Shown here in pieces: positions 1-11,619 of a stretch of DNA of 64,000 bases. The position numbers were made by a program, and so were the translations under genes. The stretch comes from Apoderus coryli (taxonomy: Eukaryota > Arthropoda > Insecta > Coleoptera > Attelabidae). The notes below the pieces were generated by a model that saw only the letters and a program-made list of their open reading frames with translations, was not told the origin of the DNA and searched no databases. The DNA is taken from assembly GCA_911728435.2 (NCBI GenBank), contig OU452204.1, positions 9,672,001 through 9,736,000 of the forward strand, given 5' to 3'. Positions within the stretch are counted from its first letter, which is position 1; each line of letters begins with the position of its first letter.

Positions 1-1441
1 ACATTCTGCGACTGTCATAAAGGAGTGATTTCTTTACCAAGGCAGACCTCGGTATAGGCAAGTGCACCCGCTGAACTAGTCTCGTGGGATAAGGGTGACT
101 AGGTGGAGCTAGGCTGTTAATGTTTCTTACATTTTTATGAATAAGACATACAGTTTCTAAAATGAAAAGTGATGTAAGAGTCAATATTCGGTGTTTTTTG
201 AATAATTCTCTACAACTTGCAGTAAAATCTGCCTTACACATATAACGAACAGCCCGCTTCTGCAGTGTAAATATACTCTTAAACAAAGTTTGGCTACAAG
301 TACCCCAGAACGCTATTCCATATCGAAGATACGCCTCCACTAAAGAAAAATACACATTTCGTGCAACTTTCAGTCCAAGAGCCCCTGACACAACTCTCAA
401 AGCATAACAGCCAGATGAAACCTTCCTGCCCAACAGTTTAACATGTTCATCAAACTTAAGCTTTAAATCAATTTGGAGTCGCAAAAATTTAACACAATTA
501 GTGTTGAGTAATTACCCTTAAATTGGGCAATTACACAATTGTATTTATTTTTTGATGTTTGATAACTACTAGTGAGATATTTCATTAATGGACCTGGGCA
601 GATTAGAATTATAAGGGTAGAACGTAAGCCTTAAAAACCTACTTAATATAAGGAGTTTCGGGTACTCACGTTGCGGTTTTACTCTCTCGTATATGCTGGC
701 CAGCACTTTCTCCACTTTCTCCACTCCAGCACCACAGTCCAAATCACATACACATATACATACAACACAATTAAAACTTTAAGGTAAACCAAAGCAGCGG
801 GTGCCAACGGTTCAGCGGTTTTTCTAAGAATGTGCAAAAATATCTCTCGCGGTGCGCGTGCGCGATAAGTAAGGTTCTTAAGGCATATTTACAGGGCACA
901 ACGACACATTAAGAAATTGAATTAATTAAAACTAAATGACAAGAGCATTCAGTAATTGGAGTAATTAGGAAATATGGAAATATATAATGGTTATAATAAT
1001 TAAATACGTATTAAATTAAAACAGTAACATAATAATACACAAAAATAGCTGGACGCGACAATTAGGACTATTAATATGGTTATCCTCAAATAGCAAATCG
1101 TCAAATTTAAAATTAAAAGATAATACATGTGTTTTTGATAAATTAAATGAGAGATAATTCGAATCGCACCATTCCTTTAACTTTCCCAAATCACTTCGAA
1201 AGTTTTCTTTCACAACATCAGCATCTCTATCATGCCAAAGGAGTGTCGTATCATCCGCAAACAGCGTAAAGCTTCCCGCTAGTCCAATAGTGGTAATGTC
1301 GTTAATATAAAGAAGAAAAAGAATAGGACCCAAAACAGACCCCTGTGGCACTGCGTAAGGCACACACATACTATCAGACACACCACTCCCAAACCTGACC
1401 AGTTGCCTTCGGTCAGTCAAATAAAAATGAAACCAGTCCAA
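1..1441 (-). mobile_element. Jockey-type LINE reverse transcriptase, 3' half, interrupted
   Basis: Read on the minus strand, 1441-1058 encodes the middle of a non-LTR reverse transcriptase, with the boxes VPQGSVLGPILFLLYIND and LFADDTTLL (the two catalytic Asp). The reading frame resumes at 501 and runs open to position 1 with the usual C-terminal part of these proteins: VKFLRLQID, then YLRYGIAFWG, then LQKRAVRYM. Between the two blocks is a foreign insert (502-1065) flanked by an 8-bp repeat. The 5' part (endonuclease and RT fingers) is absent beyond 1441, so the copy is 5'-truncated, as most LINE copies are. The left end runs off the window. Such proteins copy their own mRNA into DNA at a nick in the genome. 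I saw no other stop or frameshift in the two blocks, which suggests a young copy. Confidence 0.85.
502..1065. mobile_element. Unclassified insertion with 8-bp target duplication inside a LINE
   Basis: The octamer ACAATTAG occurs at 494-501 and again at 1058-1065, exactly bracketing about 556 bp that have no place in the LINE reading frame. Removing the insert plus one octamer brings the LINE frame back into register. The ends are TGTTGAGTAATT on the left and GCTGGACGCG on the right, and they are not inverted repeats of each other. I see no poly-A tail and no ORF. Eight-bp duplications are typical of hAT and P-type elements, but those have terminal inverted repeats. The class is open. Confidence 0.6.
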
Positions 1442-2809
1442 AGGTGCACCCTAACACCATAAAACTCAAGCTTCCTGAGATTATAAAATTTTTACGTTCC
1501 ATAGAAAATGTCACTGACTAAGTGAGTAAAATTTGTTGTTAGTTTATAATAAAGCAATTAATATAAATGTATCTACTTATATGCATAACAATAAGTACGA
1601 GTATTAACAATATTATTAATTATTATAAAGGTATGTTCCTTGCTGTTCGAACACAGTAGGTACGTGTGCATCTATGTCTAAACTTCTAAAAACAAAAACA
1701 GTCTTTTTCAGCGTAGGTTTATATGTTGCCGTGTTGGAGCGTCAAGGAAAAATACGGTATACTTTTATACAAATGAACATACAATTGTTAATACATAATG
1801 GATTTTTAAAATATCGTAGGGCATGTATTGTTATGAAAAGTTAAAAGGGTGCGCCTATGGTTGGCTGCAGTCGGTATTGCCATTACAAAGGGATATCGAG
1901 TTGTGGTTTTTTATATCATTTTAAACTAACTTTAGAAACACTATACCTGATTTTTTGAGTAAACATTAGTTGCGGCACTAAGGTACTTTCATAGAGGAGA
2001 CTAGCCTTAAAGAGACCCGAAATACACATGAAAAAAAACGCGTCGTATACAAAAGTTCGCAATAAAAATTTTATACCGTCCTATCCACTTCTTCAACATG
2101 ACGGCAATCGAGTACACAAATATACCTACAGAAATTCTTCATCAAAATCTAATAAATAAATATGTATATAGATACAAATTTAAAGCAATATTTTCAAATC
2201 TCACACTTTTGAACACAAATAAACTAATTATAGTTTTTGGTGTGAAAAATGTGGAAAATTTTGAACTAAAATAAATAATTTTGATTTTATGTTTAATAAG
2301 GAAAGGTAGAGCTTAATTTGTTTCCTCATTTAATTTAATTTTTGTTTAATGTATCATTTCGAACAGCACTGTAAATTTTCTAAAACCTTACTATGAAGCA
2401 ATACGTAACTGGATATAATATACAAGGCATCCTATTAGATAGGTATGTACCTTCATAATTTTTTTAGGTATATCTATCGTCCTGTATTTAAAAAATTATG
2501 ACTGAAATTTTGGTTTTATACTTATTTCTAAAGAGGTAAATTATGAATAAAAAAATCTAATTGAAAATGACGTTCTCAAAGAAGTTAAATTATAAATTTA
2601 GATGACACCGCAAGCGCAATTTATAGACCCACAGGATCAATATTATATAGAGCTATAGGCGGTTGCTTGCTCTGCTAGAAAATCTAAAAGTGTTTTGATT
2701 AGTTAGCTATAATCATATTATAAAAATACCCTAAATATACTATTGTAAAATGAAAAATTTCTATATAATATGTAATGCGATTTAATAACTTTAAAACTTA
2801 GTGTGCAGG
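1442..2809. other. Intergenic, upstream of the transporter gene
   Basis: AT-rich sequence without a credible coding region. It must contain the promoter and probably a non-coding first exon of the transporter that starts at 2810. I cannot place either with confidence. One 150-bp segment (1797-1950) is shared with 46237-46390. Confidence 0.5.
1797..1950 (+). repeat. Dispersed repeat, copy 1 of 2
   Basis: The block from GGATTTTTAAAATATCG through GGGTGCGCCTATGG to the AAACTAAC region recurs at 46237-46390 with scattered substitutions. It is non-coding, has no recognisable family features, and its ends are not clear. Confidence 0.65.
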
Positions 2810-5800
2810 ATGTATTATAACGAGGTTGATCTTGATGATTATTTAATGGCTTACGGACTTGGTTACGGCCCGCTTGAAAATGAGCAACAACCTAATAAGA
2901 GAAACGATAGTGATGACACAGTACCAAAAAGTGGCCCAAATGATATTACGAATATATCACCACCTACAGATGCTTACCATATAATCTACATATCATTTGT
3001 TTTGGGTGGAATGGGATTTCTATTGCCATATAACAGGTAGGTATATAGCTTGACCTATATTTACCACTGGGCTGATTAAGCATAATAAGTTAAGGACTCC
3101 CATGAAGCATCAACTAAGCGAAGCAAAATCTGGAATTAAACATTAAGTGTAGTAGGTACCTCGTTAGTATTTTGGTTCGATTTCCAATGTATTGAAATTT
3201 TTGTTACATTTGCTTTTTAGTTTTATCATGGCTATGGATTATTTCAAAGTACGATATCCTGATATGCCTGTGGTTTATGATATGTCTTTAGTATATATAA
3301 TTGTTGCACTGTTTACTGTTCTTGGAAACAATTTTTTGGTTGAAACTTTCCGGCTGACCACAAGAATACATTTTGGTAAGAAATTTTGATCATCAACAAT
3401 TACATAAAATAAATTAATTTTAGACAAAAAAACGTCAACAGGCAATTCAACTACTCTTGGAGAAATCCTGTCACATTACTCCAGCTAATAAAATAAAATA
3501 ACTTTATTTTTGCATTAAAGTCATAACATGTATGAATATGCACGTCAAAATAAGACAACAAATACAATAATACATACATTGATAATTACACGCTAAAAAA
3601 AGACAATGCAATGTAGCAACATTTAAAATTACTATTCTGTGGTGTTATGAATGGTAGTGAAACACGAGTCATGAAACAACAGGTCCTACCAGAAACTCCG
3701 ACACTGAATAATATCAGTTTTGCATTAATATATTTTTAATTTTATTTCTAAATTGATTAAATGGCAATTGTCTTAAATTAATATTTAGTTTTCCGAAAAG
3801 TTTTAAGGCCATGTATGAGGGACTTTTCTCAAATTTTGCAGTTTTATGTTGCGGAATTATATTATGTTCATTCCGACCTCTTGTGAGATAATCGTGGTAC
3901 CCAGCATTGGTCTCGAAATTGGTACAATTTTTCTTGAAATGTAGCAAACTTTTAAAAATATATATACAGGGGAAGGTCATTATATGATATTCCCTGAAGT
4001 AGTCTCTACATGATGTTTTTGGTGGAATCCCGTACATAAGTCTCATGATCTTCTTCTGCGATATAAATACTCTCAGGCCCCTAGAGTTTCCCCACAGAAT
4101 AACGTTATAAGACAAATGACAATAGACTAAACTATAATATACATTCCTTATATAGGCCTCAGATCTATTTATTTAATTAGCAACTTTGTCAACCATATTG
4201 TCCCATACCAAACCCTGATCCAGAACCGTTCGCAAGCTTACCACTGTAGATTTTGGAACTAAGCTCAAATCGAAGACTTTCGTATATTTATTACCCTCAT
4301 TTATATTCTGTTTTTTATTATAAAATTTTATTAAAACCGTCTTGCTCAAGTTAAGCATTAAATTGGTTGTTTTACACCATGACTGGAACTCCTCAGCCAC
4401 ACGAACAAGTGGCTGGAGTGCGACGGCCGTTGTCGCCGAAACAGTAGCTGTAGTATCATCCGCAAAGCATGTCAAACATTCCGTGGATAAAAATTCTGGC
4501 AGATCTAATGTCTCGCTGAAAAAGCTGTTGACTAGTGTATAGGTTTTTTTAATTATTTATCAATAAACCAACTACATTTGCCCCACAATAGCAAATGATT
4601 TTTATTTTAACTTTTTTCCGAAAAACGTGCCGTTTTTAAGATATAAGGACCACCCGGTATAATACAGTGGCGTAGTCAGATTTTTAAAATTAGCTGTCAT
4701 TATTTAGATAACAATCTCTAAGATTACGCAAATGATAATTCGCTGGCCAGTGGAAGATTTATACCTCTAAAGAAATTTCAGCACTGATTGCACTCAAAGC
4801 TAATTTCGCTAGGATCATTTAACTCTTTGATGGTTGTCATTCACATTTTCTTTTACTGGTTAGGTGGAGCTCACTATCCAGGAAATTCCGAAATCTTCTG
4901 CTCTTTAAAGTTCTACTTAATCGACAGCCATTTTGTACAAAACATACGTACCTAGTATAGTACCTAGAGTACCCAATTTACAAATGGTTAAGAAATGTAA
5001 ACATCATAGCACATTATACAATATTATACATTTAAAAAATTACAAAAATTAAAACTATAAACAAATTTAGAATGATTTCAAATGCATATTTTTTTGACTT
5101 ACAGGTTACTTCATCTCGTTCTGGACTTTGTTTTTCGTAATAATTATTGAAGTTGCTTGGGAAGCATTTGGAACCGTGATGTCGTACAAAGTGAACTTAT
5201 TTTTTGTTGCTATAGTGTCTGTAGGATGTACAGGTATGCAAATACAAATATTATTGTAACGTTTTTCGTGGTTCGTTGTGTGAAATAATATCGAGCTTTG
5301 ATTAAAACTAATTTATTTACACTTAATAACTAAACACTGAACAAACTAATAACTTAAACGAACTAATATGACTATATTTATTTTCACTATTTATTTATCT
5401 CATTACAATTTATATGTCACAACACTGTCCGCTATCTATGCACTTCATTACTGATTGTCTGTCCCTCTTATACGTTGGCTATTTATATGGTTTTTCTTCT
5501 TTCTCAAACGCTTCCAGTAAATAGTCGTTTGTTCTACAACAATCTGGCGCGCGTACGTCCATTCCATATGTATAGTGTAAGCGAGTCATATTCTACCAAA
5601 TGAACACCGCGCTGCCCCGGACGAGGTTTAGCCTATTAAATCTGAACAGAGTCGCCTGATTATAATAGTATAGCCAACGCGGTGTTGCCGGATGTATTTA
5701 TTTATCTCTAAGCGTAGGGGACATTTTAATATTCGTCACATTATTGTACTGCTCCTTGTCTTATTAGTTTTGCATGTGGAATTGAAATACTACAGCAGAG

Positions 5801-7545
5801 GCCTTTTAAAATTTTATATTATTTGATCACTGCACTTTAAAGTTTTTTAACATGTTAATCTTGTGTGATTTCACAGCAATCTGATACATTTTGCGATATT
5901 TTATTATATTTCTAAAGAAATTTTAGATACCCTGTATAATATTTAAGGGTCCTAGGTATGCTCAGAACTGAATGATCTGCGGTAATGTTGGAATATTCAT
6001 TTGAAAGATTTGATTTGTAATTTTATTATTCCATTTTAAGTGAGCTCAGGGAGGAAAAATAAAAAAATACTTAGTAAAACTGTAGGTATTGACGAAACCT
6101 TAACAAAACCCTCAGGGGTACATAAATATCTCATAGGAGCTATCAATTACGTACTCTTTTCCCAAGGCATTTTCCTTATTGTATCCCATAGAATATACCA
6201 TCATTCAGTCCTAAAAATATAAAATAATTAAATTTTAGTTCAACAATCAAGCTTTTATGGATATACAAGTATGTTACCACCAAAGTATACTCAGGCAGTC
6301 ATGGTTGGCGAAAGTAAGTGTTTTTCTAATAAGTTCTCTAAATCATTTTTGCAAAATATCGGAACTTCTTTTAGGTGCTTCTGGTGTCTTCACGTCCAGT
6401 ATCCGTATGATAACAAGATTAATAGTACCAGAACTGCGTGGCAGTACCATATATTTTTTCACAATATCCACTACCATGGTAGTAACGTGTTGTGTCATGT
6501 ACCACCTCATAAGACGTTCAGATTTTATTCAATTTTATATGACACTAGTGAAAAGGGCTAAGACACGTATTACACTGGAGCCAGCTGAGGACGCAGGCTT
6601 GGTACGAAATTTTAGTTGCATAAAACCTAAAAATAGTTAAGGCTAAAGGTTATTTTTATAGATGGATACAACGGAAGCACAGTATGGAATCCTGAAAATT
6701 CAAACTAGTCCTCCACCTAGTACAACATCACTAAGTTTTGCAAATCCTGCTTATGAACCTGCAGGACCATTACCAACATACAAAGTGGAGGATGTAGTGG
6801 ATAGAGGGACACACAGCATCAGTATTAATAATGTTAACACGGTTAAGAGTAAGTACTTAGATTGTTTATTAAGAAGAAGGGAGAAACAGAATACAGAGAT
6901 ATTCACATCAATGTTTCGTTAAACTCTTTTAAATGTAACCTATTCGAATGTATTCTGATTTTGCAAACAATTGAGTGTTTAGTAGTAAGTAGAACCAGCT
7001 CTTAAGGCAGCTATACAGGCTCAGGCGACCTGTCCGGCCTACCTGCACAGTTATCGGTGGCCTGAACATGTCGCGTCTATACACACGTACAAGCCTGATT
7101 CTCGAATTTCTGCCAGTTCGAAATATATATTTATGCTATATAGTTGGTGTATACTTACCAACTAAAATTGTCCTCAATGTCTCTAGATGAGTTATTGTTA
7201 ATAAGTGTGGCTGCAGCCAGCTGTAGTTTAATACAAGATAAGAAAATAAAGTTAGAACTAGCAAACCGTGGTTATTAAAAAGACAAGAATTTTTTCATAT
7301 AAATCTCCTTGCGGAATTAAAGTTTGTAAAAGAAGATTGGTTTAATTATTTGCGAATGAATGAAGAGACCTATATCTTCTTCGCCAGCACCCGATTTTAA
7401 ACTATCTTTTACTTTTAGTAGATTTTTAAAAAAAATCTAACTATTCAGGAGATCGACACAACCGAAATTTTGAAAAATTTTTATGCAGTACTTCATTTTA
7501 TGACCCCTGGATCCTAAAAATGACCTCAGTTCAAAAGTTTATATA

Positions 7546-7580
<35 letters not shown>

Positions 7581-10500
7581 GATATAGAAACTTTGCGTCA
7601 CGTTCTAGGCCGCATTTTTTGACCAATCGAAACAAAATTTGGTTAAAAAATCGGCTAGGTCATGGAATCGCGTGAGTTCGTTGGCGATTGAAATCGGAGA
7701 GCTAATTTCAGAATGGCGGCCTGTCAAAGTTTTAAAAAAATCATATTTCTTTCGTTGTTAATAGAAAATACCGATGTTACATATCAAATGATAGAGCACT
7801 TAAATCTCTACAATATTTATTTGGAGACTTTTTTCATCGCTGGCATATTTAAGTAAATGTAAGTCAATATAAAGTAACAAAAAATAAAAAAAAAATATCA
7901 TCACCCGCTATATCTGTAATAAACACCTGTGAAATAACAATAAGACCGTACTTACGTATGTATTATAGTATAATGGGTATTTCAGTTAAAATACCTGTCA
8001 ATATGACACTTTGGTTATATTTGGCGAATGTCAGAATATTCCGTTATTTGTTTATTAATAGTGGGTGTCAGTGGTAGACTAAGTATAAATAAAAAATACA
8101 TAAATCAAAAATCTACTTTTCCGACTGGCTGCCATCGGGATTTTTTTCAACCCTTTCGTAAAAGAACTGCGAATGTTGTTAATCTTCTTCACTAAGGATT
8201 CTTTGTTTGCTGTGGGTTCAATTTCCCGTAACTTCTCCACCAATTTCTCATATGCGATAAATGGCCTCAATCTCATCCACACGTTCAGTTTCGACAATTC
8301 TGTGCAGGCCAAATTCTAGCAACTACTAAAATCGTTCAGGTTGGTTAGGCCGACTGCGCAATTTTATTAGATTTGCATTAGAGGAAATTTTAGACTAAAT
8401 TTTGAAACTGGTCTTTATACTAACATTCTAAAAAAACAGCCGTTTATTTTTTGAATCGACTTTTTATCTTTATTTTTAGGCGCGATACTACGGAAGCGCT
8501 GAAGGCTCAAACCATTTTTTTTTTTATGTCAAACGTTTGAGAAAAAAGTCAAAATTTGCGAAAAAAAGTCAAATGTTTAATTCAGAAAACCTACCTAAAA
8601 CCACTTAGTGCTTGGAGTTGTGGGTCACACTCCAAGCACTATGCGGTAGTGAACTAGTGCGCAAGAAAACCATTCAAGATAGTCTGAATCAGATTGGGGA
8701 CGCCGGATCTTTGCCATCCAAAACCACTCAGGATAGGAAAGTCTCAATGAGTCTCCTTGATGAAAGTGAAACTGTTTCTCAAATAATAACCAATAATATG
8801 CCTCGAATTACGACTAAACTACTTACAATTGACCGCTGATGTTTAACATTTTATCTCAAACGTTTTACTTTTTTTCATAAACGTTTGACTTTTTTTCACC
8901 AACGTTTGACTTTCTTTCTCAAACGTTTGACTTTCTTTCTCAAACGTTTGACTTTCTTTCTCAAACGTTTGAATTTTCATATAGAATGCCTTACATTTTA
9001 CATTATGCCAAGGAAATGTCATTTATGTGTTATTTTGGAGTTAAGTTAGCGACTTAAACGTATATGGTCTAAAAATTAATGCAAATCACAGTTTACCTGA
9101 AGCTGAATGTGCAGTAGTTGTTGCGCTTTCTCATGAAGGAAATAGTATACTCAAATGAAGTTAGTTCAACGATTTAGGTCAACTGGAAGTAACACGAGAA
9201 GACGTGGACAAGGTCGTTGCCGACTAAATCAGAGGCAAGACCGTTATATTTATATACGTTTATTGGCTATTAGGACAAAGTTTATGTACAGTACATTATT
9301 ACACCGCCAATTTATAGAACGTTACAATTTTCCAATAAGTCAAAGTACAGTAACAAGAAGACTTGCCGAAAATCAAATAAAGCCCTATAAGGCAGTCACT
9401 GGTCCCCTACTTACCAGAAAACGACGACAGCACTCAGAATTTGTTCTTGTACACCAGAATTGACGAGGGTATAGGAGGCCAGGATGTCCTACTGTATAAG
9501 GTATGGTGGTGGATCAGTCATGATATGGAGTGGCATTTCTATGACCACCGAATTGAGCTGGTGATACTAAATCAAGGACGATTGACAGATAATTGACTTT
9601 CTGGAACCAAGAATTTGTGCCGGAGTGGTATATACACTTTTCTGGAAGAAGTAGGTATTGCAGTTATTAATTGGCCATCACAGGGCCGTGACCTTAGTCC
9701 AATTGAACATTTATAGGATATATATAATGGGCAGAAGGGTATGTACATCCTTGAGCGACCAGCACGGAGTGAGGTTTAGTGAGATTTGGCTACAGTTCGC
9801 TCAAGAAGAGATGCGAGAACTGATTATACGTACGCCGAGACGTTGTCAGGCTGTTATTGCTGCAAGAGGTGGTAATACCCGCCAATAATAATTCGTTTAT
9901 TACTGCATTTTAATTTTTGTAATTTAGTTTTAAAAATTAAAGTCTCAAACATTAAGGTGTAAGTTTTTTTATAACACTATATCATAAGTTCACAAAAACC
10001 TCTGTATCTCTTTTAATAATAAAGATGAAAAGGTCATTTTCAAAAAAAAATAAGAGTGCTACTAATAAACAGCACTATTGAGCAGTTTTGGTAGAAAACC
10101 AGTTCACTACACAGGATGATTCAAAATTTACCCTAAAATTTCCTTTAAGGCAAATCACCCTGTATATTAAAAACATATTTTGGAGCTAGTCGATGGCCCC
10201 TTGACTGAATTGCCACTACTACAACCTACAATTCGTAAAAAAGATTGTCAAAATCAAATAGGGGGTTCCAAAAATATTCAACATTAAGCTTTAATTAGAA
10301 TTTGAAATATATTAACTAATTTTGACGAGAAGTGTGTATAAAATGAATTACTAAACTGAATTGCGCTTGCAAGGTGTGCCTAACAAGTGTGGCATATCAA
10401 ACTTATAATTTTTTAAATAGAATACCCTGTATTTTATTGTTTTTTTTTCTTTAGATCAAATAAAGTGAAGTTGCTGTTATGATCTGTACCTTAAGATATA

Positions 10501-11595
10501 TTCAAGTTCTTTCATAAAAATAGGGTAAAATACAAAAGAATTGTGCTCGATTGTATTTCAGAATTCTGTGTTATATCAACAATATCTTTTTAGGAGGCCT
10601 CCTAGCCAGATGGGAAGTAACCAAAGCTATCTATCCATACATGATATCAATATGTTTGGTATACTTTTGTACTCTGTGCTTATACCCAGGGATAGCATCT
10701 GAAGTCGTTAGTACAAACTTGGGTTCATGGATGCCAATACTCATGATGGTTCTGTTTAATGGGGCAGATCTTTTAGGTATATAAAGTAGATGAAATTTTG
10801 ATGCAAAAACTCTCATGAATTAATTTGAATTTTAGGAAAAATGTTAGCCTCAAATTCAAAATATTGGACGGGGGCGAGATTAGTGAAGTATTCCATAGCT
10901 AGACTAATTCTAATTCCGGCTTTAATTTTTTGTGTGTTACCAAGAAATAAGCCTTTCTTGAGAACTGAGGTAACAGCATTTACGATTTCAATAACTTTGG
11001 GTATTACTAATGGCATTTTGGGTAGTGTTCCCATGATTCAAGCACCTACGAAAGTTGAAGACCGACACAGGGAACTAACAGGTGCGTATGCAGTAGATGG
11101 TGTGGTACGTACAAAGCTTAGATTAGGAATTTCCTTATCTAAGGTACAAAGATTGTGTATAATCTTTGGTTAAATCTGCCGTATCCATCATCTAAGTCAC
11201 GTTTGTTTCAAATTGCAACCTCTATTTCTTAGGGCACTTTTGACTTGCTGCTGTCGTCCTTAGTATAATGATGGCAGGTTTCGGATCAAATACGTAGACT
11301 ACAAAATTATAAAAATTCTGATAGCCGGAATTTTTCCACTAATATGCTTGTTCTTCCAGGCAATATAATGACACTGCTATACATGTTTGGACTAGCAACT
11401 GGTTCTCTAGTAGCCTATGCATTAGCGAGCTTCATTGGACCTGTTGATGACATCACGGACCTGCGTGTTACTACTCCATCAACAAATATTTCAGTACATA
11501 CCACAGTCAGTAAGCTACTAATTCATCCCTCTGTGTTGCAGACGATTTTGACGACAACTCTTTTACCAGAGAATTTAACGGAATCAAATGGGTAG
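2810..11595 (+). CDS. Equilibrative nucleoside/monoamine transporter, ENT4 (PMAT, SLC29A4)-like, complete
   Basis: Nine coding exons join in frame: 2810-3036, 3221-3375, 5105-5233, 6239-6313, 6375-6601, 6662-6848, 10594-10776, 10836-11081 and 11360-11595. The total is 1665 nt and 554 aa, close to the usual size of human ENT4. All introns are GT-AG and all phases agree. The start is the ATG just after a possible acceptor (CAG at 2805-2807). No in-frame ATG lies upstream in that exon. Family landmarks include GVGFLLPYNS-type TM1 (here GMGFLLPYN), YDMSLVYI, GCTVQQSSFYGYTSMLP across exons 3-4, FFTIST, LGSWMPILMMVLFN and GITNGILGSVPM. Glu195 in VMVGES lines up with human PMAT Glu206, known to govern organic-cation selectivity, so monoamine/cation transport across the plasma membrane is the likely role. 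Exon 6 encodes the poorly conserved central loop (Ser/Thr/Pro-rich). Introns 2, 3 and 6 are filled with transposon relics, but no splice site is damaged. Confidence 0.95.
3480..4535 (-). mobile_element. LINE 3' fragment (jockey/CR1-type RT), in transporter intron 2
   Basis: Minus-strand reading blocks 4475-4173 (CFADDTT catalytic box, then SLSKT-like NLSKTVLIKF) and 4115-3714 (MSYNVILWGNS, then a C-terminal NTRnnn-like region YLTRGRNEHNIIP) are successive parts of one reverse transcriptase. The segment between them is missing, so there is an internal deletion. The 3' end is an A/T-rich tail (repeated TAAAA) near 3485-3500. The copy is truncated at its 5' end at about 4535, just upstream of the FADD box. 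It is inactive. Confidence 0.8.
4536..5104. other. Rest of transporter intron 2
   Basis: No gene is visible. The string CAGTGGCGTAG at about 4664-4674 resembles a hAT-superfamily terminus, but I found no matching opposite end. It is probably a solo fragment. Confidence 0.35.
5255..5740 (-). mobile_element. Solo LTR of a retrotransposon, 4-bp target duplication
   Basis: A 486-bp unit begins TGTAAC and ends GTCACA on the plus strand (decayed short inverted termini). It is flanked on both sides by TTAT (5251-5254 and 5741-5744). Its reverse complement aligns with the LTR at 11960-12296: the shared GGCAACACCGC near the 5' end, a TATA-like box followed by GCCAACGTA, and the 3' end ACGAACCxCGAAAAACGTT. 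No internal retrotransposon genes are present, so this is a solo LTR left by recombination. A 4-bp duplication suggests a Gypsy/Ty3-type element. Confidence 0.8.
7177..7371 (+). pseudogene. HARBI1-like transposase, N-terminal stub
   Basis: From the ATG at 7177 the frame reads MSLDELLLISVAAASCS. After a stop and a frame change it reads NLLAELKFVKEDWFNYLRMN, then EETY. The last part is the conserved N-terminal region of Harbinger nucleases (usual form: xLLxELRxxDxxxFxNYLRMxxETF). One stop (TAA) and one frameshift break it, and it ends abruptly where the MADF fragment begins. The catalytic DDE nuclease domain is absent. Within an intron of the transporter gene. Confidence 0.65.
7371..8320 (-). 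pseudogene. MADF (Myb/SANT-like) domain fragment, split by a repeat insertion
   Basis: The minus strand of 8312-8148 encodes AYEKLVEKLREIEPTANK, then ESLVKKINNIRSSFTKGLKK. The minus strand of 7416-7371 continues in frame as VKDSLKSGAGEEDI. Together these are the middle of a MADF domain, which binds DNA and often accompanies Harbinger transposases. The 731-bp repeat at 7417-8147 sits between the two halves at an oligo-T stretch. The domain's start is poorly preserved and its end is missing. No expression is expected. Confidence 0.7.
7417..8147 (+). repeat. Dispersed 0.73-kb repeat, copy 1 of 3 (target site known)
   Basis: It starts AGTAGATTTTTAAAA and ends CATCGGGATTTTTTT, with a central (TA)n tract at about 7550-7577. 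It is nearly identical to 31467-33337 (which carries a large extra block in the TA tract) and to 45359-46071. This copy split a MADF exon, so its boundaries are known to within the T-run, and it is clearly mobile. The ends are not inverted repeats, and no protein-coding capacity is evident. The short ORFs in it are fortuitous. Confidence 0.8.
8525..8975. repeat. Element with inverted arrays of a 21-bp motif
   Basis: The right side (about 8862-8972) holds six direct copies of a CAAACGTTTGACTTTCTTTCT-like unit, shortened or altered at the edges. The left side (8527-8575) holds two to three copies in opposite orientation. Each unit contains the palindrome CAAACGTTTG. Between them is a perfect 12-bp hairpin (8607-8618 with 8629-8640) and a 75-codon open frame (8612-8839) that I do not recognise. 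Inverted arrays of short motifs are seen at the termini of foldback elements. Confidence 0.6.
9040..9900 (+). pseudogene. Tc1-type transposase relic
   Basis: Fragments in order are a helix-turn-helix part ending FPISQSTVTRRLAENQIK (9155-9463) and, past frameshifts, VINWPSQGRDLSPIEHL (about 9660-9715), which is the third catalytic box of Tc1 transposases. A tail lies at 9720-9888. The first and second catalytic Asp regions are scrambled and stops interrupt it. It lies in intron 6 of the transporter gene. Confidence 0.7.
9901..10593. other. Rest of transporter intron 6
   Basis: AT-rich with no gene. Strings such as CACCCTGTATATTA near 10170 look like worn mariner-type ends, without a partner. 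Confidence 0.4.
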
Positions 11596-11613
11596 AATAA
11601 CCAATGTAATAAT

Positions 11614-11619
11614 AATAAA
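11614..11619 (+). promoter_or_regulatory. Polyadenylation signal AATAAA of the transporter gene
   Basis: A canonical AATAAA lies 19 nt after the stop codon, in an AT-rich stretch. That would give a very short 3' UTR. A later signal could also be used. Confidence 0.45.

Larger units (their letters stand above)
7010..8340. mobile_element. PIF/Harbinger deletion derivative, interrupted by another repeat
   Basis: Two Harbinger-type genes face each other here as stubs: the start of a HARBI1-like nuclease on the plus strand (7177 to about 7371) and the MADF/SANT-like DNA-binding partner on the minus strand (8320-8148 and 7416-7371). They abut at about 7371, so the middle of both genes is gone. The outer limits are approximate. 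I could not match a convincing pair of terminal inverted repeats. Confidence 0.6.

Noticed and set aside
6040..6222. 60-codon frame starting at GTG
   Set aside because: Lies in an intron of the transporter, has no ATG start or homology, and the flanking exons join without it.
8079..8312. Single 77-codon minus-strand gene
   Set aside because: The frame runs from a MADF fragment into the 0.73-kb repeat. The last third is repeat sequence, shared with 46003-46212, not protein.
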